NCBI RefSeq assembly: GCF_013409045.1
Contig: NZ_JACCBT010000001.1
Span: 5,146,001 to 5,210,000, forward strand
DNA: 64,000 bases
Source of the DNA: Actinomadura citrea
Lineage (GTDB): Bacteria > Actinomycetota > Actinomycetes > Streptosporangiales > Streptosporangiaceae
Reading direction: 5' to 3'
In this document: piece by piece, positions 1 to 9,007 of the stretch
Layout: every line of letters starts with the position of its first letter
Position numbering within the stretch: the stretch's first letter is position 1
Made by a program: the position numbers and the translations under genes
The notes under the pieces: model-generated
What the model saw: the letters and a program-made list of their open reading frames with translations, nothing else
Told to the model about the DNA's origin: nothing
The model's database searches: none

Positions 1-1061
1 CGCTGGTCGCCTCGCTGCTCGACCGGGGCGACGTCCCCAAGGTCAACGCGCTGCTGCGCACCTGGACCAAGAACGGCCAGCCGCTGCCGGACGGGCTGCC
101 GGCGGATCTGCGCGACTTCATGGAACGCGCCCGGCGACTGCCGGCGTGGGCCGACCAGAGCAAGCTGGCCACCGCGTTCGAGTTCAACGAGAAGCGGGGC
201 CTCTACCTCGGCGTCACCTACGGCTTCGCCAGCGGGATGATGAGCACGGCCATCCCGAAGGAGGCGCGCGCGGTCTACTACTCCAAGGGCGGCGCGGACA
301 TGAGGGACCGCATCACCAAGACCGCCAAGCTCGGCTACGACATCGGCTCCGAGAAGGCGTTCGAGCCCGACGGCGAGATGATCGTGACCTGCGTCAAGAC
401 GCGGCTGGTGCACGCCGCCGTGCGCCACCTGCTGCCGAAGTCGCCGTACTGGACCAAGGCGGCCGACGAGAAGATCCCGATCAGCCAGGCGGACATGATG
501 GTCACCTGGCACAGCCTGCCCACCACCGTCATGCAGAACCTGGTCAGGTGGAAGGTTCCGATCCCGGACGCCGAGTCCGAGGCGTTCCTGCTGTCCTGGC
601 AGCTCGCCGGGCACATGCTCGGCATCCAGGACGAGTACATCCCGAAGTCGTGGGACGAGGCGAACTCCCAGGCCGGGCAGGTGCTGACCCCGGTGCTCGC
701 ACCGACGCCCGAGGGCGTCAAGCTGGCCGACATCCTGCTCAACCTCGGCTCCACGATCGACGGCGGCATCCTCACCAAGCCCATCCTCGGCTCGCTCACC
801 CGCTTCATGCTCGGCAACGAGATCGCCGGGTGGCTGAAGATCCCCCGGGACCCGCTGTGGGACCCGCTCATCCAGACCCTCTGGCCGCCCTTCGTCGCCG
901 TCCGCGAAGGCCTCCTCGACCTCACCAAGGCGCCGAAGGAGCTGCGGCAGCTCTACTGGGCCTTCGACGAGATCCTCCGCCAGGGCGCCCTGCTCTACCT
1001 GTCCGGATTCAAGACGCCGATCAGCATCGAGATCCCGCAGACCAACAACCCGCACTACTGA
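1..1061 (+). CDS. lcp: Latex clearing protein-type heme rubber oxygenase (MpaB/DUF2236 family), 5' end outside window
   Basis: The frame is open from the first base, so the N-terminus (probably with an export signal) lies outside; about 352 residues are visible. The family is b-type cytochrome dioxygenases that cleave poly(cis-1,4-isoprene). Counting from the Met at position 120, Glu48, Arg64, Lys67, Thr68 and His98 match the Streptomyces K30 Lcp active-site residues E148, R164, K167, T168 and H198 with a constant offset of 100. That implies a gap-free alignment through the heme pocket, and His98 (in RLVHAAVRH) would be the proximal heme ligand. The matching is from memory of the K30 numbering. 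The gene stands alone; the next gene is convergent. A general MpaB-family oxygenase with another substrate remains possible. Confidence 0.8.
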   Translation, partial: LVASLLDRGDVPKVNALLRTWTKNGQPLPDGLPADLRDFMERARRLPAWADQSKLATAFEFNEKRGLYLGVTYGFASGMMSTAIPKEARAVYYSKGGADMRDRITKTAKLGYDIGSEKAFEPDGEMIVTCVKTRLVHAAVRHLLPKSPYWTKAADEKIPISQADMMVTWHSLPTTVMQNLVRWKVPIPDAESEAFLLSWQLAGHMLGIQDEYIPKSWDEANSQAGQVLTPVLAPTPEGVKLADILLNLGSTIDGGILTKPILGSLTRFMLGNEIAGWLKIPRDPLWDPLIQTLWPPFVAVREGLLDLTKAPKELRQLYWAFDEILRQGALLYLSGFKTPISIEIPQTNNPHY

Positions 1062-1161
1062 TCCGGGACGCCCCGGACCGCGCTCGCGGACCGGACGCAC
1101 CACGCGGACGCCGGGCTCGGAACCGACCGGGGACCGAGCCCGGCTTCTCGGTCCCGTCCGG

Positions 1162-3765
1162 CTAGAACGCGCTGCGGACGAGGTCGTGGACGGCCTCGCT
1201 CATGGTGACCGGATCGACCCGGCCGAGCGGCACCGTGTCCTTCGGCGCACGGGCCGGGGCCGGGCCCGCCCACACAGCGTTGATCTTCTGGTCCTCGCCC
1301 TCCCCGTACATGTAGTGGCCCAGGCCGGGGCTCAGGTCGGCCACGACGTACAGGCCGGCCGGGTCGCGCCGGGCGAGCCACCCGCCCGCGAACCCGCCGT
1401 CCGCGTCCACGGACTCCCAACGCCCCTGCGAGTGGCCCTTGGCCTTGCCGTAGGGCAGGACGAGCCCCTCCACCCGGGCGAGCCGGTGCGCGCCGCGCTC
1501 GTCTTCGGTGAGCCGGTGGACGGGCCGTCCGAGCTGCTCGAACGGCTGAAGGATCTCGTAGTCGGCGAACAGTTCGGCCCAGGCGCGCAGGTCGTCGCCC
1601 AGCAGGACCGGATGGGCGATGCCGATGCGGTCGTCCGGCGCGGGCGCGAACGGGTCGTCGCCGACGGTGGCGTAGTCGCGGCCCTCGTCGACGCGGAAGG
1701 CCGTTCCGGAAGCGGTCGTCCACACCAGCCGGCGGACGATGTGCCCGAGCAGCGGGTGGGCGACGAACAGGGTCCGGAAGTCCTCCGGCGTCCAGCTCCG
1801 CCGGGTCGTCATGGCCAGCTCCAGGCGCCTGATCTCCTGGTCGGCGATCGTCCGCAGGTCCTTCCTGAGGCCGGTGAACAGTGCGTGCGCGGCCGGGGCG
1901 AGGGCCGGATCGTCCTTCGGGCCGGGTTTCGGCGCGCTCTTTCGCACCTTGCCGTTCGGCTCCACGACCAGCGGGACGAGTTGCTCGTCGAAGGTCACGG
2001 TGAACCGCCGGGGACCGTAGTCCAGGACGAGCGTGCCCCGCTCGTCCAGCCCGAAGTCGGGGACGGCCCGGTCGGCGAGGCCGTCGCGCGTCATGCCGCG
2101 CGCCGCGGCGATCTCGTCGATCTTGAGGGCGGCCCTGGCCTTCAGCCCCTTGTACCTGCCGCGGCGGGTCAGCTCGAACAGGTGGGTGAGGGCCACGTCG
2201 GAGCCGATCGCGGCCAGGACGTCCAGCGCGGTCGCGGCCCGGCCGGTGAGCCCCTGGCCCGGCCAGAGCTTGATCAGCGGGCTGAGCCGCCGCACCGTCG
2301 TGTCGTCGCCGATCAGGCCGAGCTGCGCCAGCGCCCAGTTGTGCCGCGTCGGGGCGCCGAGCGCCTGCCAGCGCTCGAACACCGCCCAGGAGAACTCGGC
2401 CAGCGAGTGCCGGTCGCAGAACGCGCGGACCTGGGCGGCCTCGGGTGCCTTCCTGGCGAGCAGGTCCAGCAGTCGCCGGGTCGCGCTCGCGGGCAGCGCC
2501 CCGTCGCGGCCGCGCGTGAGGATCCGGGGAAGCAGGGCGGGGTCGGCCCAGTCCGCCTTCGTACTCCGGGTGGGCTTGCCGCTGAGCACGTCGGGCAGGT
2601 CGGCACAGTCGGGAACGGCCGGACGCGGCAACAGCGCCTCGACGCTCCCCGGCGGCACCGCCTCGGCCAGACCGGGCCTGGCGTACAGCAGCCCGCGCAC
2701 CGTTCCCGCCGCTTGCAGCCCCCTGGTCGTGTCGTTGCCGATCAACGGGGCCAGTGCCCGGAGCGCCTGTTCCGGGTGCCGTTCGGCCGCCTCCTGCAAG
2801 GCGGCTGGCACCCCCTTCTCGCCCATGTGGCCGAGCAGGAGCGGGAACACCGCCCCGTCCGCGATCCCCATGAGCGCCTGCAACACGATCGGGCGCGCCT
2901 CATCGGCGTTGAGACCGTGCCGGAGTGCGATCTCGAGCAGCGGGAGCGCGTCCGCGCCCAGGCCGTCGAGCAGCGTCCCCATCACGGCGGGAGTGACCGG
3001 TATCCATCTCACGTCCCCGATCTGCGTCGCACTGGACAGGGAGCAGAGCAGGAACTCGTAGTCGAGTTCCCTGGACCCGAAGGAGCTGCCGGGGGAACCC
3101 TCCAGCCAGGCCGTCTCGGTCGGGACGAGGTAGGACGCCACGCGCCGCCTCCAGACGTCGCCGCGACGACGCGAGAGGCGCGCCACGGCGTCGCCGTACT
3201 CGTCCTCGGACGCGGCGGCCAGCAGCGTGCGGAGCCGCTTGACCACCGCGTCCTCGGCGACCCATCGGCTGACCGGGAAGTGGTCATGGAAGGTGACGCG
3301 CCGGATCTCGCCCCGCCATCCCCGGGGCGCGCCGTCGCCGTAGGCGACGAGCAGGACGGCGCCGCCGGAGCCGGGCGTCGCAGGCCGCGGCACCGGGCCG
3401 GGCTCGATCGAGAAGGCCTCGGTGACCGCGCAGGCGGCGAACGCGAGCCCGTGATCCAGCACCCACGCGTCCAGGAACGCCGTGGCGTCGACGCCCTCGA
3501 CGTACTTCACCGCCGCGGCGGCCACGCCCGCCGCGCCCGCCGGATCGGCCTCCCCGTCCAGCCATGCCCGCAGGGCCTGGCCGAGCTCGGGATCGGTGCG
3601 CTCGTGCTCCAGCATCTCCTCGGCGATCGGGCGGGCCGCGAGGTCCCATTCGCGGGCCCTCTCCGCGGCGCCCTCGTCCAGGGCGACCGGCGGACCGGGA
3701 ATGCCGCCGCGCCTCGGATGGATGTGCTCACGCCACTCGACCGGGATCTCCACCGTCTCGCCCAT
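1162..3765 (-). CDS. DUF4132 (MolR-like) domain protein
   Basis: An 867-residue soluble protein. The C-terminal third carries the DUF4132 pattern: a stretch around residues 650-700 with HPLLGHIVRRLVW, then FRV, and a C-terminal block ending in a short GEDQKINAVW segment. The middle is helical and HEAT-like, with repeated leucine-rich helices (roughly residues 270-560). Relatives include the E. coli MolR group, which has no firmly established biochemical role. The ATG at 3765 follows a GGGG stretch and nothing upstream suggests an earlier start. It converges on the rubber oxygenase gene with a 100-base gap. No catalytic motif was recognised. Confidence 0.8.
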   Translation of the reverse strand: MGETVEIPVEWREHIHPRRGGIPGPPVALDEGAAERAREWDLAARPIAEEMLEHERTDPELGQALRAWLDGEADPAGAAGVAAAAVKYVEGVDATAFLDAWVLDHGLAFAACAVTEAFSIEPGPVPRPATPGSGGAVLLVAYGDGAPRGWRGEIRRVTFHDHFPVSRWVAEDAVVKRLRTLLAAASEDEYGDAVARLSRRRGDVWRRRVASYLVPTETAWLEGSPGSSFGSRELDYEFLLCSLSSATQIGDVRWIPVTPAVMGTLLDGLGADALPLLEIALRHGLNADEARPIVLQALMGIADGAVFPLLLGHMGEKGVPAALQEAAERHPEQALRALAPLIGNDTTRGLQAAGTVRGLLYARPGLAEAVPPGSVEALLPRPAVPDCADLPDVLSGKPTRSTKADWADPALLPRILTRGRDGALPASATRRLLDLLARKAPEAAQVRAFCDRHSLAEFSWAVFERWQALGAPTRHNWALAQLGLIGDDTTVRRLSPLIKLWPGQGLTGRAATALDVLAAIGSDVALTHLFELTRRGRYKGLKARAALKIDEIAAARGMTRDGLADRAVPDFGLDERGTLVLDYGPRRFTVTFDEQLVPLVVEPNGKVRKSAPKPGPKDDPALAPAAHALFTGLRKDLRTIADQEIRRLELAMTTRRSWTPEDFRTLFVAHPLLGHIVRRLVWTTASGTAFRVDEGRDYATVGDDPFAPAPDDRIGIAHPVLLGDDLRAWAELFADYEILQPFEQLGRPVHRLTEDERGAHRLARVEGLVLPYGKAKGHSQGRWESVDADGGFAGGWLARRDPAGLYVVADLSPGLGHYMYGEGEDQKINAVWAGPAPARAPKDTVPLGRVDPVTMSEAVHDLVRSAF

Positions 3766-3919
3766 GGCCCCGCAAACTAGCGGCGGCGTCCGACATCCTG
3801 ATCACCAATCGCGCACGCGGCGCGGGGCACCGCGGCGCTTCGCAGAACACCCCCTGTGTGGGGGGATTGGCGTTTTGTGGCTTATGGACCGGATCGTGCG
3901 GCGGGTGCACACTGCGTCC

Positions 3920-4162
3920 ATGGCCAATGCGCGGCATCTGCTGGGGCCGGACGGGATACGGGTCGACGTGGTCGCCCTCGACGACGTCGACCTGGTCTTC
4001 GCCCAGGCCCGTCACCGCGACGCCCGCGCCGGCCAGCTCTGGTTCGTGGTGACCCGGCGGGGACGCCTGGTGGCGTACTGCCGCGACATCGAGGCGGTCG
4101 CCGAGCACGTCGAACTCGCCGACCTCCACGGCCCCGGGGAGGCCTCCGAAGACACCGGCTAG
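3920..4162 (+). CDS. Small hypothetical protein, 80 aa
   Basis: An 80-residue frame starting at ATG 3920. Its core reads RRGRLVAYCRDIEAVAEH followed by VELADL, which has the feel of a short conserved actinobacterial family of unknown function (from memory only). There is no clear ribosome binding site. Upstream, at 3850-3864, five Cs and five Gs flank TGTGT and could form a short hairpin. No membrane segment or signal peptide is seen. It lies between, and opposite to, two minus-strand genes. Function unknown. Confidence 0.45.
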   Translation: MANARHLLGPDGIRVDVVALDDVDLVFAQARHRDARAGQLWFVVTRRGRLVAYCRDIEAVAEHVELADLHGPGEASEDTG

Positions 4163-4187
4163 CCGCGACCCCCGGCGGCGCCTCGGC

Positions 4188-5126
4188 TCAGGTCCTCTCG
4201 CGGGACTTGTGGTCCCATCGCGCCGGGTCGGCCTCCAGCGCGGCGCGGTCCCAGCCCGCGAGATCGGCCGCCGCCTCGTAGGTGCCCTGCAGGAACTCCA
4301 GAAGGGCCCGGTCGGGGTCGGGGTCCTCCCGCACCACCTCGTACGGGAGCAGGAACTGGCCGTTCTCCCGGCTGTAGAAGGCGCCGGACGGGCCCACGGG
4401 ACGGTCGGCGAACCCGGCGGGCTCGGGATAGGCATAGGCGTAGAAGGACCCCTCCTCGCCGCCGCCCGGCCAGAATCCGCAGCTGCTGAGCTCCCGCGAG
4501 TATCCCTCGACCATCACCCAGTCGCCGCAGTTCGGGGCGCCGCCCGGGTGCTCGGGCGCGTCCCGCCCGGAGAAGCGCGTGCAGGCGAGGTCCATGGCGC
4601 CCCAGAAGAAGTGCACGGGGCTGACCTTGCCGATGTAGCGGGACCGGAACTCCCCCAGCACACGAGCGGCCTGGAGGAGTTGGCGCCAGAACAGGTGCGC
4701 CGCATCGGGATCGTAGGAGGCGTGCTGGTCGTCCTCCTCGAACGGGATCGCCGGGTCGACCTCGTTCGGGCGCGCCTGGATGTGCGTCTCGATCCCCAGC
4801 TCGTGCAGGGCGGCCATCGTCCGGGCGTAGAACCGCGACACCGGCATGGGCGCGAGCTCGAACTCCCGGAGGCTGCCGTCCGAGGTGCGCAAGCGCAGCC
4901 GGTGGTCGACGAAGTCGAACTCGATGTCGAACGCGCCCCCGCCGTACGGGATCGCGGACGTGGTCAGCCCGCGCGGGCTGACGTACAGCGTCACATTCCA
5001 CCAGTGGTTCACCAGCGGCGCGTGAGCCAGCCGCACCTTGCCGACGATCTGCGTCCACATGTGCAGCGTGTCGCGCGTCCGCGTCCAGTCGGCGACGCGC
5101 AGCCGTGGCCAGGCCTGTCGTTCCAC
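4188..5126 (-). CDS. DUF5996 family protein
   Basis: A 312-residue soluble protein starting at GTG 5126, with a purine-rich GGAAGGGGG upstream. It shows the DUF5996 features: an N-terminal TLHMWTQIVGKVR-type segment, an NHWWNVTLYVSPRGL segment, and later FWGAMDLACTRFSGR. The family is common in bacteria and has no assigned function. The next gene upstream on the same strand starts 2.6 kb away, so it may ride on that transcript or have its own promoter in the 119-base gap. Confidence 0.85.
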   Translation of the reverse strand: MERQAWPRLRVADWTRTRDTLHMWTQIVGKVRLAHAPLVNHWWNVTLYVSPRGLTTSAIPYGGGAFDIEFDFVDHRLRLRTSDGSLREFELAPMPVSRFYARTMAALHELGIETHIQARPNEVDPAIPFEEDDQHASYDPDAAHLFWRQLLQAARVLGEFRSRYIGKVSPVHFFWGAMDLACTRFSGRDAPEHPGGAPNCGDWVMVEGYSRELSSCGFWPGGGEEGSFYAYAYPEPAGFADRPVGPSGAFYSRENGQFLLPYEVVREDPDPDRALLEFLQGTYEAAADLAGWDRAALEADPARWDHKSRERT

Positions 5127-5245
5127 CAGTGCCCCCTTCCAGCCGGAACATCCGGGTCATGCCCCGGATCCGGCCTCCGCAACAGTGCGGGACAAGGCAT
5201 TCCGCATGAGGCTTCGGCCGGGTCGTGGCCGCGGCCGCGGGAGCG

Positions 5246-7741
5246 TCAGTCCGGTCGGGCGCCCGGCTCGAGGTCCCGCCGGATGGCCTGCCCTGCCGCG
5301 CGGTGCTCGGCGGCCGCGGCCGGGTCCGTCGCGTCGAGGACGGCGGCGATCCCCTCGCGGGCCAGCGCCTCGGCGTACCGGTACCCCAGCTTCGGGGCCA
5401 GTTCCAGCGCCTGCCGGTGCAGCCGCAGGGCCTCCTCCGGCAGGCCCGCCAGCCGGCACGTCTCGGCATGGCCGTGGAGGAAGTGGATCTTCCAGTGCTC
5501 CTCGAAGAGCTCGTCCAGCAGGGCGAAGGCCCGGCGGTGCGCGGCCAGCGCCTCCTCGTACCGGCCCGCCTGCCGCAGGGCGACGCCCAGGCAGTTCAGG
5601 CACCAGGCCTCGTTGTGCCTGTGCCCGTCCTCGCGGGCCAGCGCGAGCGCCTGCTCCAGGTGCCCCATCGCCTCGCCGGGCTCGTCGCCGGCGATGGCGA
5701 CGCCGAGCGTGATCCGGGCCGTCAGCGCGGGAGGCCAGGCGGGGTCGGCGTGCGGGATCTCCAGCACGGTGCGGGCGAGCCGCGCCGCCTCCTCGCGGTG
5801 CCCGAGTTGCAGCGTCGCCCACGCCTCGTACGCGGTCGCGTGGGCCGTGCCCGTCGGGCAGCCGGCGTGCTCGAACAGCCTGCCCGCCCGCCGGAAGAGG
5901 TCGAGCGGCTCCTCGACACGGCCCTCGTCCCACTTCAGGTAGCCCCGGCGCATGGTCAGCTCGGCCTCGGTCCTGACGTTCCCGGCCCGGGACACCAGCG
6001 GTTCCGCCGCCTCGTACGCGGCGTCCGCCTCCGCCATCCGCCCCGCGTTGTAGCGGGCGAAGCCGAGGTCGCTGTGCGCCTCGGCCAGTTGCAGCGGATC
6101 GTCCAGGCGCCGCGCGGCGACCAGGGAGTGCTCGAAGAGGACGTTGAGGTGCGTCGTGCCGCAGCGCCGCGCGAAGAAGGCCCGCATGTGGCGGGGCAGC
6201 TCGCACACGTGCGCGTCGGCTCCGGCGGCGACCGCCGCCTCGAAGACGGCCATCAGGTTGGTGTACTCGGTGGCGAACCAGAGGAGCGCCGCGTGCTTGC
6301 CGGTGAACTCCGGCAGGTCGGCGGGCCGCCGGCCCGCGGAGACCTCGGCGCCGGGGGGCAGGTACGACACCACGCCGTCCGCGGCGGCCGCCGCGTGCAC
6401 GTAGTAGTCGAGGACCCGGCCGAGGGCCCGCTCCCGCTCGGCGGGCGCGTCCTGCTCGTCGGCGGCCCGGCGCGCGTGCTGGCGCACCAGGTCGTGCAGC
6501 CGGTAGCGGCCGGCCGCCGGCTGCTGGACGAGGTGCGCGTCGAGGAGGTCCTCCAGCATCGTCCGGGCGCTGCGCAGCGGCACGTCCGCCAGTGCCGCCG
6601 CCACGTGCTCGTCGAAGGTCGAGCCGGGCACCAGCCCCAGCAGCCGGAAGAAGCGGCGCCGCTCCCGGTCCAGCTGCCGCACCGACATCGCGAACGCCGT
6701 GTCGAACTCCGTGGCGCCCTCGGCCATCCGCTCGACGAGGATGCCCACGGTCCAGCCCGGGCGGTGCCGCAGCCGCGCCGCCGCCAGGCGCAGCGCCAGC
6801 GGCAGGTGGCCGCACCGCCGCAGCACCTCGGCGGCGGCCTCCGGCTCGCGGGCCAGCCGGCCGTCGGATCCGCCCGGGTCGCCGCTGGCGCGGGCCAGCA
6901 GCTCGGCTCCCTCCCGCGGCGTCAGCACGTCCAGCGACACCGGGGGCACCTCCTCCAGGCCCAGCAGCCGGTTGCGGCTGGTGATCAGCGCGACGGACGG
7001 GCCGGCGCCGGGCAGCAGCGGGCGGACCTGGTCGGCGTCCACGGCGTTGTCGAGGACCACGACGGCCCTCCGGTGCGCCAGTTCCGACCGCCAGCAGGCG
7101 GCCAGCGGCTCGATGCCGCCCTCCTGCGGGATCTTCTCCGACGGCACGTCCAGGGCGGCGAGGAGTGTCCGCAGCGCGGGGTCGGGGTCGAGCGGCTCCC
7201 TCCCGGCGGTGAAGCCGTGCAGGTCGACGTAGAGCTGGGCGTCGGGGAAGTCGGCGGCGAGCCGGTGCGCGGCGTGCACCGCCAGGCAGGTCTTGCCGAC
7301 GCCCGCCATGCCGTCCAGGGCGACCACACGGCCGTCCTCCACCGCGGCGAGCACGGCCGCGAGCTCGGCCCCGCGCCCGGTGAAGTCGGGGACGTCGCGC
7401 GGCAGATCGTTGCGGGGCGGGCGCGGCAGGCCGGCCGGCGGCGCCGGGGGCTGGACCTGGCGGCTGGTCTTCGGCGGCGCGGGCAGCGGGCTGGAGGCCC
7501 GCTCCCAGAGGGGGCGCAGCGGGCGGGGATCGCGCTTGAGGAGTCGGCAGAGCGCGATCACCGCCGTCCAGGGCGGCACCGTCTGGCCGCCGAGGTAGCG
7601 CGACAGCGACGACGAGCTGAGCCCGGCGTCCCGCGCGAGGGCCCGGACGCCGCGTCCGGACACTTCCTGCAGCATGCGCAGCCGGGCCGCGAGCTCCTCC
7701 TGCGGATCGGCCTTCTCCGCCCGATGCTGGTGCACGACCAC
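5246..7741 (-). CDS. XRE-NB-ARC-TPR transcriptional regulator
   Basis: An 831-residue multidomain regulator. Residues about 15-80 form an XRE helix-turn-helix (LSSSSLSRYLGGQ). Residues about 120-420 form an NB-ARC ATPase with P-loop GMAGVGKT at 144-151, a Walker B VVVLDNA and an ITSRNRL sensor. The remaining half is TPR-like helices. This is the AfsR/STAND type in which ATP binding gates DNA binding; such proteins often control specialised metabolism or development in actinomycetes. It starts at a GTG and is divergent from the AhpD-like gene, sharing a 176-base spacer with a direct repeat. Its target is unknown. Confidence 0.85.
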   Translation of the reverse strand: MVVHQHRAEKADPQEELAARLRMLQEVSGRGVRALARDAGLSSSSLSRYLGGQTVPPWTAVIALCRLLKRDPRPLRPLWERASSPLPAPPKTSRQVQPPAPPAGLPRPPRNDLPRDVPDFTGRGAELAAVLAAVEDGRVVALDGMAGVGKTCLAVHAAHRLAADFPDAQLYVDLHGFTAGREPLDPDPALRTLLAALDVPSEKIPQEGGIEPLAACWRSELAHRRAVVVLDNAVDADQVRPLLPGAGPSVALITSRNRLLGLEEVPPVSLDVLTPREGAELLARASGDPGGSDGRLAREPEAAAEVLRRCGHLPLALRLAAARLRHRPGWTVGILVERMAEGATEFDTAFAMSVRQLDRERRRFFRLLGLVPGSTFDEHVAAALADVPLRSARTMLEDLLDAHLVQQPAAGRYRLHDLVRQHARRAADEQDAPAERERALGRVLDYYVHAAAAADGVVSYLPPGAEVSAGRRPADLPEFTGKHAALLWFATEYTNLMAVFEAAVAAGADAHVCELPRHMRAFFARRCGTTHLNVLFEHSLVAARRLDDPLQLAEAHSDLGFARYNAGRMAEADAAYEAAEPLVSRAGNVRTEAELTMRRGYLKWDEGRVEEPLDLFRRAGRLFEHAGCPTGTAHATAYEAWATLQLGHREEAARLARTVLEIPHADPAWPPALTARITLGVAIAGDEPGEAMGHLEQALALAREDGHRHNEAWCLNCLGVALRQAGRYEEALAAHRRAFALLDELFEEHWKIHFLHGHAETCRLAGLPEEALRLHRQALELAPKLGYRYAEALAREGIAAVLDATDPAAAAEHRAAGQAIRRDLEPGARPD

Positions 7742-7815
7742 CGTTCCCCCGCCTTCCGTCCCACCGCGGCCGGACTCCTTCGGGGTGCGTCGCCGCTGCT
7801 CAAGGCCGTTGCAAC

Positions 7816-7833
7816 TGTCCCACGGTGTCCCAC
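7816..7833. promoter_or_regulatory. Tandem TGTCCCAC repeat in the divergent spacer
   Basis: Two identical 8-mers, TGTCCCAC, start at 7816 and 7826, a spacing of exactly 10 bases (one helical turn). They lie between the XRE-NB-ARC regulator and the AhpD-like gene, just after a TTGCAA hexamer at 7809. A tandem operator for the adjacent regulator is an inference. Confidence 0.35.
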
Positions 7834-7917
7834 CGACGTCGTCATCGTAGGCCGCTGCGGCTGTGATGGGGACATGCCCCCGAGGGAAGGGGGCGCGACC
7901 GCAGAGGAGAGACGCAG

Positions 7918-8373
7918 ATGCAGTCCCGTATGAAGAACCCCGCCATGGTCCTGTCCGGCGCGATGCAGCCCATCCAGGAGATCTTCAAGGCCGTGCACTC
8001 CGGCGGCGTCTCGGAGGAGACCCTGGAGCTGGTCCACCTGCGGGTCAGCCAGATCAACGGCTGCAGCGCCTGCGTGGACGCCGGCGCCAAGACGGCGCGC
8101 AAGGCCGGGGTGACCGACGAGCGGCTGGCCACCGTCGCCGCCTGGAGGGAGGCACCGTACTTCACCGAGGAGGAGCGCGCGGCGCTGGCGCTGGCGGAGG
8201 CCGCGACCCGGCTGGCCGACCGCGCCGACGCCGTGGGCGACGACGTCTGGGACACCGCCGCCACCTACTTCGACGAGAAGCAGCTGGCCGCGATCGTCCT
8301 GATGATCGGCGTCACCAACATGTTCAACCGGCTCAACGCCACGACCCGGCAGATCGCCGGCGCGTGGGGCTGA
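7918..8373 (+). CDS. Carboxymuconolactone decarboxylase/AhpD-like protein
   Basis: A 151-residue all-helical protein of the AhpD/CMD fold, starting at ATG 7918 after GGAGAG. The core NGCSACVDAG holds the redox CxxC pair Cys49/Cys52. The His found four residues after the second Cys in AhpD is Gly here, a variant seen in some CMD-family members. A thiol-dependent peroxidase or disulfide role is likely by family; the substrate is unknown. The DUF1801 gene follows after 48 bases, so the two are probably co-transcribed. Confidence 0.85.
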   Translation: MQSRMKNPAMVLSGAMQPIQEIFKAVHSGGVSEETLELVHLRVSQINGCSACVDAGAKTARKAGVTDERLATVAAWREAPYFTEEERAALALAEAATRLADRADAVGDDVWDTAATYFDEKQLAAIVLMIGVTNMFNRLNATTRQIAGAWG

Positions 8374-8421
8374 GCGCCCCCGACCGAAGACGACTCACTC
8401 GCCGACCAGGAGGATCCCGCC

Positions 8422-8895
8422 ATGAGCGACACGAAGAAGGCCACCACGAGTACCGCCGCCGGTGCGAAGTTCGACGGCTTCACCGACGAGGAACGGGCCG
8501 CGATGAAGGACCACGCCCAGGAGCTGAAGAAGGCCGCGCGCCGCAGCCCGGGCAAGGCCAGGGCCGACGGGGAGAGCGACGTCCTCTCCAAGATCGCCGA
8601 GATGGAGGAGTCCGACCGCGCCATCGCCGAGCGGGTGCACGAGATCGTCCGGGCCGCCGCGCCGGACCTCGTGCCGAGGCTCTGGTACGGCCAGCCCGCC
8701 TACTCCAAGGACGGCAAGGTGCTCTGCTTCTTCCAGGCCAAGGCGAAGTTCAAGACGAGGTACGCGACCCTCGGGTTCAGCGACGTCGCGGCCCTCGACG
8801 ACGGCGCCCTGTGGCCGACCTCCTTCGCCCTGCCGGAGCTGACCGCCGAGGGCGAGGCGCGGATCGCCGACCTGGTGAAGCGGGCCGCGAGCTGA
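8422..8895 (+). CDS. DUF1801/YdhG-like small protein
   Basis: A 157-residue soluble protein starting at ATG 8422 behind a strong AGGAGG. The C-terminal half carries the DUF1801 signature, with RLWYGQPAYSKDGKVLCFF followed by KTRYATLGFS. The N-terminal third is lysine-rich and charged and probably disordered. Relatives include frataxin-fold proteins of the YdhG/iron-chaperone type, but the function is not settled. It appears to be the second gene of a two-gene unit with the AhpD-like gene. Confidence 0.8.
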   Translation: MSDTKKATTSTAAGAKFDGFTDEERAAMKDHAQELKKAARRSPGKARADGESDVLSKIAEMEESDRAIAERVHEIVRAAAPDLVPRLWYGQPAYSKDGKVLCFFQAKAKFKTRYATLGFSDVAALDDGALWPTSFALPELTAEGEARIADLVKRAAS

Positions 8896-8979
8896 GGACG
8901 CGCCGGATGCGGCGAGCGGCGCCCCGCTCGCCGCACCGCGTGCCGGTACAAGGCACCCGGGCCTCCTTGCTAGGCTGAC

Positions 8980-8991
8980 TTTAGATCTAAA
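8980..8991. promoter_or_regulatory. Perfect palindrome TTTAGATCTAAA upstream of SDR/MarR operon
   Basis: A 12-base perfect palindrome lies 16 bases before the SDR start codon and just before the AAGGAGG ribosome binding site. It is AT-rich in GC-rich surroundings and sits where a repressor would block transcription. The MarR-type regulator encoded downstream in the same operon is the likely ligand (inference). Confidence 0.55.
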
Positions 8992-9007
8992 CTCAAGGAG
9001 GTCCGAC

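Noticed and set aside
1186..3780. An 864-codon frame on the plus strand
   Set aside because: Antisense to the DUF4132 gene, low-complexity, no recognisable fold.
3850..3864. Five-base C/G hairpin before the 80-aa gene as a terminator
   Set aside because: The stem is too short and lacks a T-run; kept only as a note on that gene.
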